A stretch of 64,000 nucleotides of DNA from Kribbella jiaozuonensis (GTDB taxonomy: Bacteria; Actinomycetota; Actinomycetes; Propionibacteriales; Kribbellaceae): assembly GCF_005233875.1 (NCBI RefSeq), contig NZ_SZPZ01000004.1, positions 744,001-808,000 of the forward strand, written 5' to 3'. Shown piece after piece: positions 7,839 through 16,401 of the stretch (the first letter of the stretch is position 1; every line of letters begins with the position of its first letter). The position numbers and the translations under genes are program-made. A model generated the notes under the pieces. That model was not told where the DNA came from. It ran no database searches and saw only the letters and a program-made list of their open reading frames with translations.

Positions 7839-9074
7839 GTGATGCAGAACGACCAGCTCGCTCGCGACGGCGGTACACCGGTACGCACAGAGCCGCTGCC
7901 GTCGGTGATGAACGCCAGCGGCCGGCGCTTCGGTGACGACGAGGTCAAGGCGGTCGAGCGGGTGCTCCGCAGCGGCATGCTGTCAGCCACGTGGGGCACC
8001 GAGGTGCCCGCACTGGAAATGGAGTTCGCCGACCTGCTCGGCGCCGGGTACGCGGTCACCTGCAGCTCCGGTACGGCGGCCCTCCACCTCGCCGTCGCCG
8101 CGGTGAACCCGGAGCCCGGTGACGAGATCATCACCACGCCGATCAGCGACATGGGCACGGTGTTCCCGATCATGATGCAGAACGCCGTACCGGTGTTCGC
8201 GGACGTCGACCCGATCACCGGGAACCTGACGCCCGAGTCGGTCGCGGCCGCGATCACGCCGCGGACCAAGGCGGTGATCGTGGTGCACCTGTTCGGCAAA
8301 CCCGCGCGGGTGCGGGAGCTGCGGGAGTTGTGCGACCGGCACGGGATCCTGCTGATCGAGGACTGCGCGCAGGCGTACCTCGCGCCGGTCGGCGATTCGT
8401 ACGTCGGCCGGATCGGACACATCGGCTGCTTCAGCCTGCAGCAGACCAAACACATCAGCGCCGGCGACGGCGGCCTCACGGTCACCGACGATGCGCAGAA
8501 GGCCCGACGGATGCGGCTGTTCGCCGACAAGGGCTGGCCGCGTGACACCGACGAGCGCACGTACCTGTTCCTCGCGCTGAACTACCGCATGACCGAGCTC
8601 GTCGCCTCCGTCACGCGAGCCCAGCTCAACCGGCTCCGCGGCGTCATCGAGGACCGTCGTACGGCGGCCCTCCGCGCGACCGCCGCGATCGAGGACCTGG
8701 CCGGGATCACGCCGCCACCCGACGGACACGACCACGTGTACTGGCAGTACCCGCTGATCATCTCCGAAGCGGCCGGCGACATGCGCGAATGGGCCGCCGC
8801 GCTGACCGCCGAGGGCATCCCCGCGAACGGCGGCTACCTGACCAGCCCGCTGTACGCCGCACCCGCCGTCCGCGAGCGGATCACGTACGGCGACTCCGGG
8901 TTCCCGCTGCAGGACGTGTCGTACCCGGTCGGCCTGTGCCCGAACGCGGAGGAACTGATCAACAACCGCCTCCTCGTCCTGCCCTGGAACGAGAACTACA
9001 CCGAATCCGACGTCGACGACATCGTCACGGCGATCCGCAAGGTGCACAAAGCCCTTGCGCAGGAGGCCTCATGA
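7839..9074 (+). CDS. DegT/DnrJ/EryC1/StrS family PLP aminotransferase
   Basis: A 411-aa fold-type I PLP enzyme of the sugar aminotransferase family, whose members transfer an amino group from glutamate or glutamine to a keto-sugar. Visible are TCSSGTAALHLAV (PLP phosphate contact, residues 74-86), LLIEDCAQAYLA (the Asp holding the pyridine nitrogen, near 175) and the Schiff-base lysine K204 in SLQQTKHISAGDGG. The start may be GTG 7839 or the adjacent ATG 7842; AAAGGA at 7828-7833 serves either. It follows the propellers by 13 bases and overlaps the next gene by 4, so it belongs to the same operon. This family can also act as a dehydratase, but the lysine is present here. Confidence 0.9.
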   Translation: MMQNDQLARDGGTPVRTEPLPSVMNASGRRFGDDEVKAVERVLRSGMLSATWGTEVPALEMEFADLLGAGYAVTCSSGTAALHLAVAAVNPEPGDEIITTPISDMGTVFPIMMQNAVPVFADVDPITGNLTPESVAAAITPRTKAVIVVHLFGKPARVRELRELCDRHGILLIEDCAQAYLAPVGDSYVGRIGHIGCFSLQQTKHISAGDGGLTVTDDAQKARRMRLFADKGWPRDTDERTYLFLALNYRMTELVASVTRAQLNRLRGVIEDRRTAALRATAAIEDLAGITPPPDGHDHVYWQYPLIISEAAGDMREWAAALTAEGIPANGGYLTSPLYAAPAVRERITYGDSGFPLQDVSYPVGLCPNAEELINNRLLVLPWNENYTESDVDDIVTAIRKVHKALAQEAS

Positions 9075-9799
9075 CCGACACTCCCCTGCTGCTCGACTGC
9101 GACATCCTCGTCGGGCACGAGGTGACGACCGGACGATGGGGCAAGCCCGAGAAGGTGCGGGAGGTGCTCGACGCGAGCGGCATCTCCGGCGGGGTCGTGT
9201 CCGCGCTCCGGGCGGTGCACTTCGACGTACCGTCCGGAAACGACGAAGCGCGCAAGGTTGCTGATGGCAACGGATGGACGCTGTGCCCGGTGCTGGATCT
9301 GCGTGATCCGCTCGGCGCAGAGAAGGAGCTGGAGCGGCTGCTGGCGGGTGAGGTGCCGCCGCGGGCAATTCGGTTGGCACCGACCGCGCAGAGCGTGGAG
9401 CCGAGCTACCCGTCGTTCGGTCATATCGTGCAACTGCTGGTCGACGCCGGCGTGACGATCTTCACCGAGGGCGACGTACGGAAGGTCGGACCGGCGTTGC
9501 GCGGGCTCGGCGCGCGGGTCGTGTTCCTCGACACGCATTTCTACTACCTCGGCGACTTCGTCATCCTGGCCCGCTCGGAGCCCGGGTTCCACACCTCGAC
9601 CCGGATGCTGACCGGACCCGACTCGCTCGAGATCGTGGCCGCGGAGGTCGGCGCGGAGCGGCTCGTGCTCGGCTGCCGGACGCCGTTCCACGAGACCCGT
9701 TCGGTGGTCCGCCGGCTGCTGACGTCCAAGCTCAGCCCGGACGAGATCGCGCAGGCCGGCAGCCGCAGCCTCGAGACCCTCCTGGAGCCCGCATGCTGA
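9071..9799 (+). CDS. Amidohydrolase-fold (TIM-barrel) protein, metal site degenerate
   Basis: A 242-aa protein similar in size and layout to the amidohydrolase that follows it. The N-terminus reads LLLDCDILVGHEV, where amidohydrolase_2 enzymes have DxHxH, so the first pair of metal ligands is not evident. The later histidine and aspartate signatures are also weak (FLDTHFYYLG, VLGCRTPFHE). It may be a non-catalytic partner or use a reduced metal site. AGGAGG lies 4 bases before the ATG, inside the end of the aminotransferase gene. The stop overlaps the next start by 7 bases, which suggests balanced co-translation of the two barrel proteins. Confidence 0.6.
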   Translation: MTDTPLLLDCDILVGHEVTTGRWGKPEKVREVLDASGISGGVVSALRAVHFDVPSGNDEARKVADGNGWTLCPVLDLRDPLGAEKELERLLAGEVPPRAIRLAPTAQSVEPSYPSFGHIVQLLVDAGVTIFTEGDVRKVGPALRGLGARVVFLDTHFYYLGDFVILARSEPGFHTSTRMLTGPDSLEIVAAEVGAERLVLGCRTPFHETRSVVRRLLTSKLSPDEIAQAGSRSLETLLEPAC

Positions 9800-10524
9800 T
9801 CGACGTACACGCCCATTGGGGGCCGTGGTTCTTCTCGATGGACACCGCGAGCATCGACGTCAACCTCGACCTGATCGACCGCTTCGGCATCGACCTCCAG
9901 CTGGTCTCATCGATCGAGGGCATCGTGTACGACGCCCCGCTCGGCAACCGGTCGCTGGCCGAACAGCTACCCGTCGACGAGCGCCTGCGCGGGATGATCG
10001 TCGTCGACCCGCGCCGCCTCGACGAGGCCCGGACCGACCTCGACGAACTGCTCGCCGGGGACGGGCGGACGCGGTGGGTCGGCGCGAAGATCCACAGCGA
10101 ATACAGCCGTACGCGGATCAGCTCACCCGCGATGCAGGCGGCGATCGAGCTCACCACGGAGTACGGCCTGCCGACGCTCGTGCACACCTGGGGCGACACG
10201 ATCGTCGATCTCGCCGACGTCGCGGCCCGGGTGCCTGAGGCGCGGGTGCTTGCCGGTCACATGGGAGCTAACGGCTGGCCGCGGGTGCCCGAGGCCGCCG
10301 ACCGGTCCGACCGGATCTGGTTCGAGCCGTGCTGGTCCGCGCCGGAGGCGAACCGGATCCGCTGGATCCTCGACCGGATCGGGCCGAGCCGGATGATGTT
10401 CGGCACCGACGCCACGTTGATCGACCCGTCGATCGCACTGGGCGCGCTGGAAGCCGCCGACCTCACGCCGGAGGAGCACGCCGCGATCACCCACCGGAAC
10501 GCGACGGAACTCTTCGCCCTATGA
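9793..10524 (+). CDS. Amidohydrolase family protein (amidohydrolase_2)
   Basis: A 243-aa TIM-barrel metal hydrolase. The DxHxH motif is at the start (IDVHAHWG, D4, H6, H8). Further ligands are plausible in PTLVHTWGD and VLAGHMGANGW, and the catalytic Asp lies in MMFGTDATLIDP near residue 204. The family hydrolyses or decarboxylates small carboxylated or cyclic substrates; this substrate is unknown. It is the last gene of the run starting at 3975 and meets the GNAT gene tail to tail with a 6-base overlap. Standing beside a near-equal partner without the HxH motif, it may form a heteromer. Confidence 0.8.
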   Translation: MLIDVHAHWGPWFFSMDTASIDVNLDLIDRFGIDLQLVSSIEGIVYDAPLGNRSLAEQLPVDERLRGMIVVDPRRLDEARTDLDELLAGDGRTRWVGAKIHSEYSRTRISSPAMQAAIELTTEYGLPTLVHTWGDTIVDLADVAARVPEARVLAGHMGANGWPRVPEAADRSDRIWFEPCWSAPEANRIRWILDRIGPSRMMFGTDATLIDPSIALGALEAADLTPEEHAAITHRNATELFAL

Positions 10525-11043
10525 CGCGTTGACGAAGACGAGGATGTCGTGCTCGGGGCCGCGGACCTCGGGCTCCTGCCAGCCGAGGTGGCGGTAGAAC
10601 GCGATCGCGTCGTGGTTCTGGTTCCAGGCGAGCAGCCAGGCGCGGGAGCGCTCACGGGTCGCGGTCTCGAGCAGGCGACGGGCCAGGCCGGTGCCGCGGG
10701 CGTGCTCGAGTACGCCGAGCTCGTCCACCTCGAACGCGCCGACGAGCAGCTCCTCGACCTGCTCAGCCCCGAGCCGGTCGAGGACGGCGCCGTACGACCG
10801 GTCGGTCCGGAACGGCGCGGGCGTCGTCCAGCCGGTCACGAACCCGGCGATCCGCCCGTCGTCCGTCCGCTCGATCCAGGCCTGGAAGCCGTCCCGCTCC
10901 ACGTCGCCCTCGAGCCGCTTCCGGAACGCGATCCTGGTCTGCTCGGGGTCCCGGTGCTCGAACGGCGGTGCGGTGAACACCTCGACGTACGCCGTCGTCA
11001 GTTCGTCCGCGATCTCCAGCACGTCCCGCCCATACGTCTGCAC
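10519..11043 (-). CDS. GNAT family N-acetyltransferase
   Basis: A 174-aa GNAT enzyme. The acetyl-CoA loop is recognisable in LGVLEHARGTGLARRLLETATRE (residues 109-131), followed by the C-terminal strand pattern WLLAWNQNHDAIAFYRHLGWQEP. The substrate is unknown. The start is GTG 11043, but this codon lies within the 3' arm of a 10-bp inverted repeat (11040-11049 / 11061-11070), and the only Shine-Dalgarno-like GGAG is inside the same arm, two bases from the GTG. Initiation may therefore be restrained by RNA folding, or the true start may be a little downstream. Confidence 0.8.
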   Translation of the reverse strand: MQTYGRDVLEIADELTTAYVEVFTAPPFEHRDPEQTRIAFRKRLEGDVERDGFQAWIERTDDGRIAGFVTGWTTPAPFRTDRSYGAVLDRLGAEQVEELLVGAFEVDELGVLEHARGTGLARRLLETATRERSRAWLLAWNQNHDAIAFYRHLGWQEPEVRGPEHDILVFVNAS

Positions 11044-11070
11044 CGCTCCAACCTAACGTCGGAGCGGTGC
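11040..11070 (-). promoter_or_regulatory. Perfect 10-bp inverted repeat over the GNAT start codon
   Basis: GCACCGCTCC (11040-11049) and GGAGCGGTGC (11061-11070), with an 11-base loop. In the minus-strand transcript the second arm carries both GGAG and the GTG start. A second smaller repeat, TCCTGC/GCAGGA (11072-11077 / 11087-11092), stands just upstream in that transcript. No T-run follows either, so they look regulatory and not like an intrinsic terminator. Confidence 0.5.
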
Positions 11071-11103
11071 TTCCTGCGACCGGGTTGCAGGAACGCGCAG
11101 CTC

Positions 11104-11421
11104 TCAGCTGGTCGGCGCCGGCTCGAGGACCGCCGGGTCCACCGCGGGCGCGGTGATCGTGGGGTCCGGTGTGGAGGCGATCGTCTCCAGCTCGGTGCGG
11201 AACTGCGGCAGCATCCAGCGCAGCGGCTGGTCCAGGACGCGCGCGATGGTTGCCTCGTCAACCCGGAGCAGGCCGCCGATCCGGGCGAGCGCGTCCGGCT
11301 CGTCGGTGGCGGCGTACAGCAGATGGACGACCTCGTGCCGATGCGCGAACACGGCGAGCGCCGCGGCGGCCAGACCGGCATCGATCTCAGGCGGACTGGT
11401 GATTTCCCCGTTGACTGTCAC
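11104..11421 (-). CDS. Small protein resembling the GyrA/ParC coiled-coil exit-gate segment
   Basis: A 105-aa protein starting with GTG. Residues about 18-78 follow the pattern of the DNA gyrase A coiled-coil and globular knob: a long helix with HRHEVVHLLYAATDEPDALARIGGLL, then VDEATIARVLDQPLRWMLPQFRTELE. In GyrA the equivalent is an A/D-rich helix, a short helix, an 'IL-M-L-LT--E' stretch and another helix. No catalytic tyrosine or DNA-binding domain is present. It may be a stand-alone gyrase-like decoy or interaction module, or an unrelated helical protein. The resemblance is from memory of the family and would need a profile search. Confidence 0.5.
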   Translation of the reverse strand: MTVNGEITSPPEIDAGLAAAALAVFAHRHEVVHLLYAATDEPDALARIGGLLRVDEATIARVLDQPLRWMLPQFRTELETIASTPDPTITAPAVDPAVLEPAPTS

Positions 11422-11483
11422 GACAAGCTCAACCCGTTCGGGCCCCGATCGGTTACGTGTCAGTCTTTACACTTGTCCAGTTT

Positions 11484-12299
11484 TCAACTGGGTAGCCAGG
11501 AGACCTTGCCCAGCAGGTACGTCGCGCCGATCAGCGCGCCGGTGTCGATCAGGGTATGCGCGACCACGAGCGGCATGACCCGGCCCCAGCGCCGGTACAG
11601 CCAGGTGAAGATCACGCCCATGATCACGTTGCCGGCGAATCCGCCGAGACCCTGGTAGAGGTGGTACGAGCCGCGGATGAGCGCGCTGGTCGCGGTCGCG
11701 CGGCGGACGGACCAGCCGAGCTGGTCGAGCCGATGGTTGAGGTAGCCGAGCACGATCACTTCCTCGAGTACGGCGTTCTGTGCGGAGACCGCGACCAGGA
11801 TCGGGATCCGCCACCAGTAGTCGGGCAGCTGCGACGGGTCGACGGTCAGGTTCGCGCCGGTGGCGTGTGCACCGATGTAGAACAGCAGGCCGGCGCCGCC
11901 GATGATCGCCGCGATCGCCGTACCGCGTCCGAGGTCCCGGAGGCGGTCGCGCAGGTCGAAGCCGATCGTCCGCAGCGTCTCCCCGCCACGCGCGAGAAAG
12001 TGCCCGACCAGCGCGACCGGCACGAGCGCGGTCACGATCGCGAACACCTGCCAACTCAGATCCAGCCAAGGCCGCCCCGGAGCCCGAGACCCCACAATCA
12101 CCGCGGTCTGCCCACTGATCGGCTTCGAGGACGTCAACACCCCCGCAAACGAAATGACCGCCGCCACCCCGGACGCCCCCAAGGACAGGGCCAGCACAAG
12201 CCAGATCTCTCGGGTGAGCATCCGACGGCTGACACCGACGGGTGCTGACGGTGCGGACGGCTCGGCCGGGGTGGTCGAGTCTTCGGCGGGGCTCGTCAT
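11484..12299 (-). CDS. CPBP family intramembrane metalloprotease-like protein
   Basis: A 271-aa polytopic membrane protein with about seven hydrophobic segments and a Pro/Ala/Ser-rich N-terminal tail of about 25 residues. The Abi/CPBP signature is present as AVLEEVIVLGYL (paired Glu) and SALIRGSYHLYQG, GNVIMGVIF and VVAHTLIDTG (His and Asn motifs). The usual EExxxR reads EEVIVL here, so the Arg is replaced by Leu. It starts 3 bases after the stop of the TetR gene and is presumably co-regulated with it. Family members process prenylated proteins or confer bacteriocin immunity; the role here is unknown. Confidence 0.85.
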   Translation of the reverse strand: MTSPAEDSTTPAEPSAPSAPVGVSRRMLTREIWLVLALSLGASGVAAVISFAGVLTSSKPISGQTAVIVGSRAPGRPWLDLSWQVFAIVTALVPVALVGHFLARGGETLRTIGFDLRDRLRDLGRGTAIAAIIGGAGLLFYIGAHATGANLTVDPSQLPDYWWRIPILVAVSAQNAVLEEVIVLGYLNHRLDQLGWSVRRATATSALIRGSYHLYQGLGGFAGNVIMGVIFTWLYRRWGRVMPLVVAHTLIDTGALIGATYLLGKVSWLPS

Positions 12300-12302
12300 G
12301 GT

Positions 12303-12878
12303 TCAACTATCGCGCAGTAGATCCAGCAGGTTGTCGAAGAGGTCGGCCGGGTCGGCGGGTAGGGCGTACTGGGACTGGACCTGGAGGCCGTCGGAGAGCG
12401 CGATCAGGATGGTGGCGACGGATTCCGGGTCGGCTGACGGGTTGAACGTGCCGGCGGACTGGCGGGCGCGGATTGCGTCGGCGAGGGCGGCGCGGATGCC
12501 GGCGTACCTGTCGATGAAGTAGTCGTGGGAGTTGTGATCGGGGTCGCCGGCCTCGGCGGAGAAGGTGGAGTAGAGCTCGACGAGACCTGGTACCGATCCG
12601 TTGTGCCGGACCGCAGCGGCCAGCAGTTCGATCGGATCGGCGGCGTCGGCGAACCGCGACCGGTCGGCCTCGTCGCGAGCTCGCAGTACTGCCTCGAAGA
12701 GCTTCTCCTTCGAGCCGAAGTAGTGCAGCAGCCCGGCCTCGCTCAGTCCGACCGCGGCCGCCAGCTCCCGTGTCGACGTCTTCCGGTAGCCGTGCCGTGC
12801 GATCACCTCGAGTGCGGTCCGCAGGATCTCGGCGCGCTTGGCGACACCCTTCGCATACGGACCTCGAGAACCAGCCAT
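12303..12878 (-). CDS. TetR/AcrR family transcriptional regulator
   Basis: A 191-aa regulator. The N-terminal helix-turn-helix is ALEVIARHGYRKTSTRELAA followed by VGLSEAGLLHYFGSKEKLFEAVL (residues about 18-63), and the C-terminal half is a helical ligand domain. The ATG at 12878 is preferred to a TTG two codons upstream. It is the first gene of a two-gene unit with the CPBP protease and is divergent from the GH3 gene with only 46 bases between starts, so it may act on both directions. Confidence 0.9.
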   Translation of the reverse strand: MAGSRGPYAKGVAKRAEILRTALEVIARHGYRKTSTRELAAAVGLSEAGLLHYFGSKEKLFEAVLRARDEADRSRFADAADPIELLAAAVRHNGSVPGLVELYSTFSAEAGDPDHNSHDYFIDRYAGIRAALADAIRARQSAGTFNPSADPESVATILIALSDGLQVQSQYALPADPADLFDNLLDLLRDS

Positions 12879-12924
12879 ACCCAAAACCTAGCATCACTCG
12901 GCTTTCAGACGTACAGTCTTCGGC

Positions 12925-15342
12925 ATGAACTTCGACGACCTGCTCGGCCGGCTCACCCTCGAGGACAAGGTCCGGATCCTCACCGGCCAGGACTTCTGGT
13001 CGACGTACGCGCTCCCGTCGATCGGCCTGCGCTCGATGGTGCTGTCCGACGGCCCGAGCGGCGTCCGCGGCCCGGTCTGGGACGAGCGCGACCCGTCGCT
13101 CAACCTCCCGTCCGCCACCGCGCTCTCGTCGTCCTGGGACGTCGACATCGCCCATCGGTACGGCGTGGTGTCGGCGCTCGAGGCCCGCCGCAAGAACGTC
13201 GACGTCGTCCTCGGCCCGACCATCAACCTGCACCGTTCCCCGCTCGGCGGCCGGCACTTCGAGGCGTTCAGCGAGGACCCGGTCCTGACCGCGGAGCTCG
13301 CCGCGGCGTACGTCTCCGGCGTCCAGGAGCTCGGCGTCGGCGCCACCCCGAAGCACTACGTGGCGAACGACTTCGAGACCGACCGCTTCACCGCGAACGT
13401 CGTGGTCGACGAGCGCACGCTCCGCGAGGTTTACCTGCTCGCGTTCGAGAAGGCCGTGACCGAGTCGAAGGCGTGGCTCGTCATGAGCGCTTACAACTCG
13501 ATCAACGGCGCGACCGCTTCCGAGAACGACCTGCTCGAGACCCCGCTCAACACCGACTGGGGATTCGACGGCGTCGTGGTCAGCGACTGGACCGCCGTAC
13601 GCAGCGTCGAGAGCGCCAAGCACTCCCAGGACCTCGCGATGCCCGGCCCGATCGGCGCCTGGGGCGACGCACTCGTCGAGGCGGTCCGGTCCGGCGAGGT
13701 CAAGGAGGACGCGATCGACCGCAAGGTCCTCCGCATCCTCGCCCTCGCCGCCCGCGTCGGCGCCCTCGAAGGCTACGAGAAGCCGGCCGACGTACCGCAC
13801 GTCGACGGCGTCGCGTTCGCCCGTACGGCGTCCGCCGAAGGCACCGTCCTGCTCACCAACAACAACGAACTCCCCTGGGCCGACCTCCAGCGCGTCGCGG
13901 TCATCGGCCACAACGCCCGCGACGCCCGTACGCAGGGCGGCGGCAGCGCGACCGTCATCCCGTCGGCCGTCGTCTCCCCGCTCGACGGCATCCGCAAGGC
14001 ACTCCCGAACGCCGAGGTCACGTACTCGATCGGCGCCGTCGTCCAGGAGGGTGTCGGCGAGTTGCCCCCGGCAACCATGACCAACCCGCAGACCGGCGAA
14101 CGCGGCGGCCGCGTGCGCTTCCTGGACGCCGACGGCACCGAGCTGTACGCCGAGGACCGGTTCTCCAGCGCGCTCGTCTACCTCGGCGGTGACGCACCGA
14201 TCGCCGAGTCGACGGTCTTCGAGTTCCGCACCACCTGGACGCCGGCCGAATCCGGGGCGATCAAACTCGGCTTCGCCTCGGTCGGCCGCGGCCGGATCTT
14301 TGCCGATGGCAAGCTCCTCCGCGAGGACACCGCGATCCCGGTCGGCACCGACCTCGGCGCCGCGCTGCTCTCACCGCCGTCGATCTCGACACCGCTCGAG
14401 GTGACCGCCGGTACGCCGATCGACGTCCGCGTCGAGCTCGATCTGCCCAAGCTGGAAGGCGGTCTGAGCAACGCGTTCGGAATCATCGTCGGCGTCGAGC
14501 CGAGCAACGACGACCCGCAAGCCCTGATCGACGAGGCCGTAGCGGCAGCCCGTGCGGCGGACGTGGCACTGGTTGTCGTGGGCACCAACTCGAAGGTCGA
14601 ATCCGAAGGCTACGACCGCACCTCACTCGCACTCCCCGGTCGCCAGGACGATCTGGTCCGCGCCATCGCGGCTGCCAACCCGCGTACGGTCGTCGTGGTC
14701 AACGCCGGCTCGCCCGTGCTCCTCCCGTGGCGGGACGACGTCGCGGCCACGCTGGCGACATACTTCGGTGGTCAGGAGTACGGCGACGCGCTCGCCGACG
14801 TGCTCCTCGGCCGGACCGAGCCGGGCGGCCGGCTCCCGACGACGTGGCCGCGCGAACAGGACGACGTACCGGTCATCGACGTCACCCCGAAGGACGGCGT
14901 CGTGCGGTACGACGAGGGCATCCACATCGGCTACCGCGCTTGGCTCAAGGCGGGCACCGAACCGGCGTACGAGTTCGGTCACGGTCTCGGGTACACCACG
15001 TGGGAGCTGTCCGACCTTCGCGCCAACGACCCGACCTCGGTCGCGCTGACGGTCCGCAACACCGGCGACCGCGCCGGGAAGCACGTCGTCCAGGTGTACG
15101 TCGAACGCCCCGACAGCACGGTCGATCGACCGGTCCGCTGGCTGGCCGGCTTCGCCGTCGTACGCCTCGACGCCGGGCAGGCCCGCGAGATCACGGTCGC
15201 CCTGCACGAGCACGCCTTTGAACACTGGGCTGTTGCCGAAGATGGGGCAGGCTGGACCACCGAGCCAGGCACCTTCACCCTCCGAGCCGGCTCGTCCGTG
15301 TCGGATCTCGCACTCACCGCCGAACTGGAGATCCTGCGCTAG
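12925..15342 (+). CDS. Glycoside hydrolase family 3 beta-glucosidase, PA14-containing
   Basis: An 805-aa retaining glycosidase of family GH3. The (beta/alpha)8 domain carries GPTINLHRSPLGGRHFEAFSE (residues 97-117), the substrate-binding KHYVANDFETDR and the nucleophile D221 in GVVVSDWTAV. The second domain includes a probable acid/base Glu in VESEGYDRTSLALPG near residue 560. An insert at about 395-500 (FEFRTTWTPAESGAIKLGFASV) looks like a PA14 domain, and residues 680-800 are a fibronectin-III-like tail. There is no signal peptide, so it probably acts in the cytoplasm on imported oligosaccharides. It is monocistronic, with a hairpin terminator 22 bases after the stop. Confidence 0.92.
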   Translation: MNFDDLLGRLTLEDKVRILTGQDFWSTYALPSIGLRSMVLSDGPSGVRGPVWDERDPSLNLPSATALSSSWDVDIAHRYGVVSALEARRKNVDVVLGPTINLHRSPLGGRHFEAFSEDPVLTAELAAAYVSGVQELGVGATPKHYVANDFETDRFTANVVVDERTLREVYLLAFEKAVTESKAWLVMSAYNSINGATASENDLLETPLNTDWGFDGVVVSDWTAVRSVESAKHSQDLAMPGPIGAWGDALVEAVRSGEVKEDAIDRKVLRILALAARVGALEGYEKPADVPHVDGVAFARTASAEGTVLLTNNNELPWADLQRVAVIGHNARDARTQGGGSATVIPSAVVSPLDGIRKALPNAEVTYSIGAVVQEGVGELPPATMTNPQTGERGGRVRFLDADGTELYAEDRFSSALVYLGGDAPIAESTVFEFRTTWTPAESGAIKLGFASVGRGRIFADGKLLREDTAIPVGTDLGAALLSPPSISTPLEVTAGTPIDVRVELDLPKLEGGLSNAFGIIVGVEPSNDDPQALIDEAVAAARAADVALVVVGTNSKVESEGYDRTSLALPGRQDDLVRAIAAANPRTVVVVNAGSPVLLPWRDDVAATLATYFGGQEYGDALADVLLGRTEPGGRLPTTWPREQDDVPVIDVTPKDGVVRYDEGIHIGYRAWLKAGTEPAYEFGHGLGYTTWELSDLRANDPTSVALTVRNTGDRAGKHVVQVYVERPDSTVDRPVRWLAGFAVVRLDAGQAREITVALHEHAFEHWAVAEDGAGWTTEPGTFTLRAGSSVSDLALTAELEILR

Positions 15343-15363
15343 CTGCCCAGCTGGGCGAGCCCC

Positions 15364-15384
15364 GGCGTTCGTCCGACGGACGCC
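15364..15384. terminator. Bidirectional hairpin terminator between GH3 and ArsR-type genes
   Basis: A 9-bp stem with one G-U pair and a 3-base loop, GGCGTTCGT...ACGGACGCC, followed by TTC on the plus strand. It fills the gap between two convergent genes. A further 12-bp palindrome, GCCCAGCTGGGC, lies at 15345-15356. Confidence 0.55.
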
Positions 15385-15385
15385 T

Positions 15386-16342
15386 TCAGCCCGACACCGG
15401 CCGTCCGACCACTCGGCGGCCGGTGTCGGACTGCCAGTACAAGACCGACCGTCCGGACCGGCGGCGTTCGAGCAGTCCGCTGTCGGTCAGCACCCGGAGA
15501 TGGTCGGAGACAGTCGCGAGTGACAGACCGGTCGTCGCGACGAGCAGCGTCGTACTCACCGGTGACGCGGCCTCGACCAGGATGCGTGCACGGTTGCGGC
15601 CGAGCAGCTGTACCAACGGCTCGTCCGGAGTCGCAGTCGTCGCGAAGATGCCGGTGACCGGGTAGGCCAGCGCGAACCGATCCGGCAACCGCCAGCTCAC
15701 GTTCACGCGCTGCGTGTGCGCCGCGATGAACATCAGATCCCGTCCGCGAACGTCCGTCGGTGGATAGTCCCATCGGTTGACCTGGATCCGCCCGTCGCCC
15801 AGCCACCGCACATCCGGCCCCAGCCCGCGGAGCACACCCGACCACCCTTGCTCGCTTAGCCGCGACGTCCGCGACACGATGTCTGCCTGCAACACCCGCA
15901 ACCGCCGCGGCCACTCCGGCTCGATCGTCGCGCTCCAGATCCACCGCAACAATCCAGCAGCCTCGCTGGCGAGCCCGCGAGTCTCGAGCAGGACTGACGG
16001 CAACGGCGTGCGTACGACGCTCAGGTCCGCGCGGATGTGGTCATCGGAAAGGGCCAGCAGCGGCCCGAGCTCCTCCTCCAGCGCGAGGTCCGGTTCGAGC
16101 GGCGGGACGGTGAAGAAGTCGGCGGCCCAGCTCGTCCCGAACGCGCTGTCCACGATCGCGGCCCAGACCGGGTTCGCCACCAGCGCAGCCTGGTAGTCAG
16201 CGACATGCTGGTCCTTCCACGGCCGGTACCACGGCTCGACCGGGCTGCTCAGCAGCTTGAGCGCCGACACGGTCTCGGTGAGCTGCGACGTACCGAACCG
16301 GGCGTTCACCAGGGTGTCGGCATCGACCAGGAACTCTGACAA
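15386..16342 (-). CDS. ArsR-type winged-helix regulator with DUF5937-like N-terminus
   Basis: A 318-aa regulator of the actinobacterial type with a long N-terminal domain (SEFLVDADTLVNARFG, LTETVSALKLLSSP) and a C-terminal ArsR helix-turn-helix near residues 245-305 (LLVATTGLSLATVSDHLRVL followed by DSGLLERRRSGRSVLYWQS). The start is TTG, supported by GGAGG seven bases upstream and by the fit to family N-termini. It is divergent from the MFS gene 59 bases away and probably controls it. The inducing signal is not evident. Confidence 0.85.
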   Translation of the reverse strand: MSEFLVDADTLVNARFGTSQLTETVSALKLLSSPVEPWYRPWKDQHVADYQAALVANPVWAAIVDSAFGTSWAADFFTVPPLEPDLALEEELGPLLALSDDHIRADLSVVRTPLPSVLLETRGLASEAAGLLRWIWSATIEPEWPRRLRVLQADIVSRTSRLSEQGWSGVLRGLGPDVRWLGDGRIQVNRWDYPPTDVRGRDLMFIAAHTQRVNVSWRLPDRFALAYPVTGIFATTATPDEPLVQLLGRNRARILVEAASPVSTTLLVATTGLSLATVSDHLRVLTDSGLLERRRSGRSVLYWQSDTGRRVVGRPVSG

Positions 16343-16401
16343 CGTTTCGCCTCCACCCGAAACTGTAGGCGGCGAGCGGGCCGCGGTCGATGCTCCATCC
16401 C

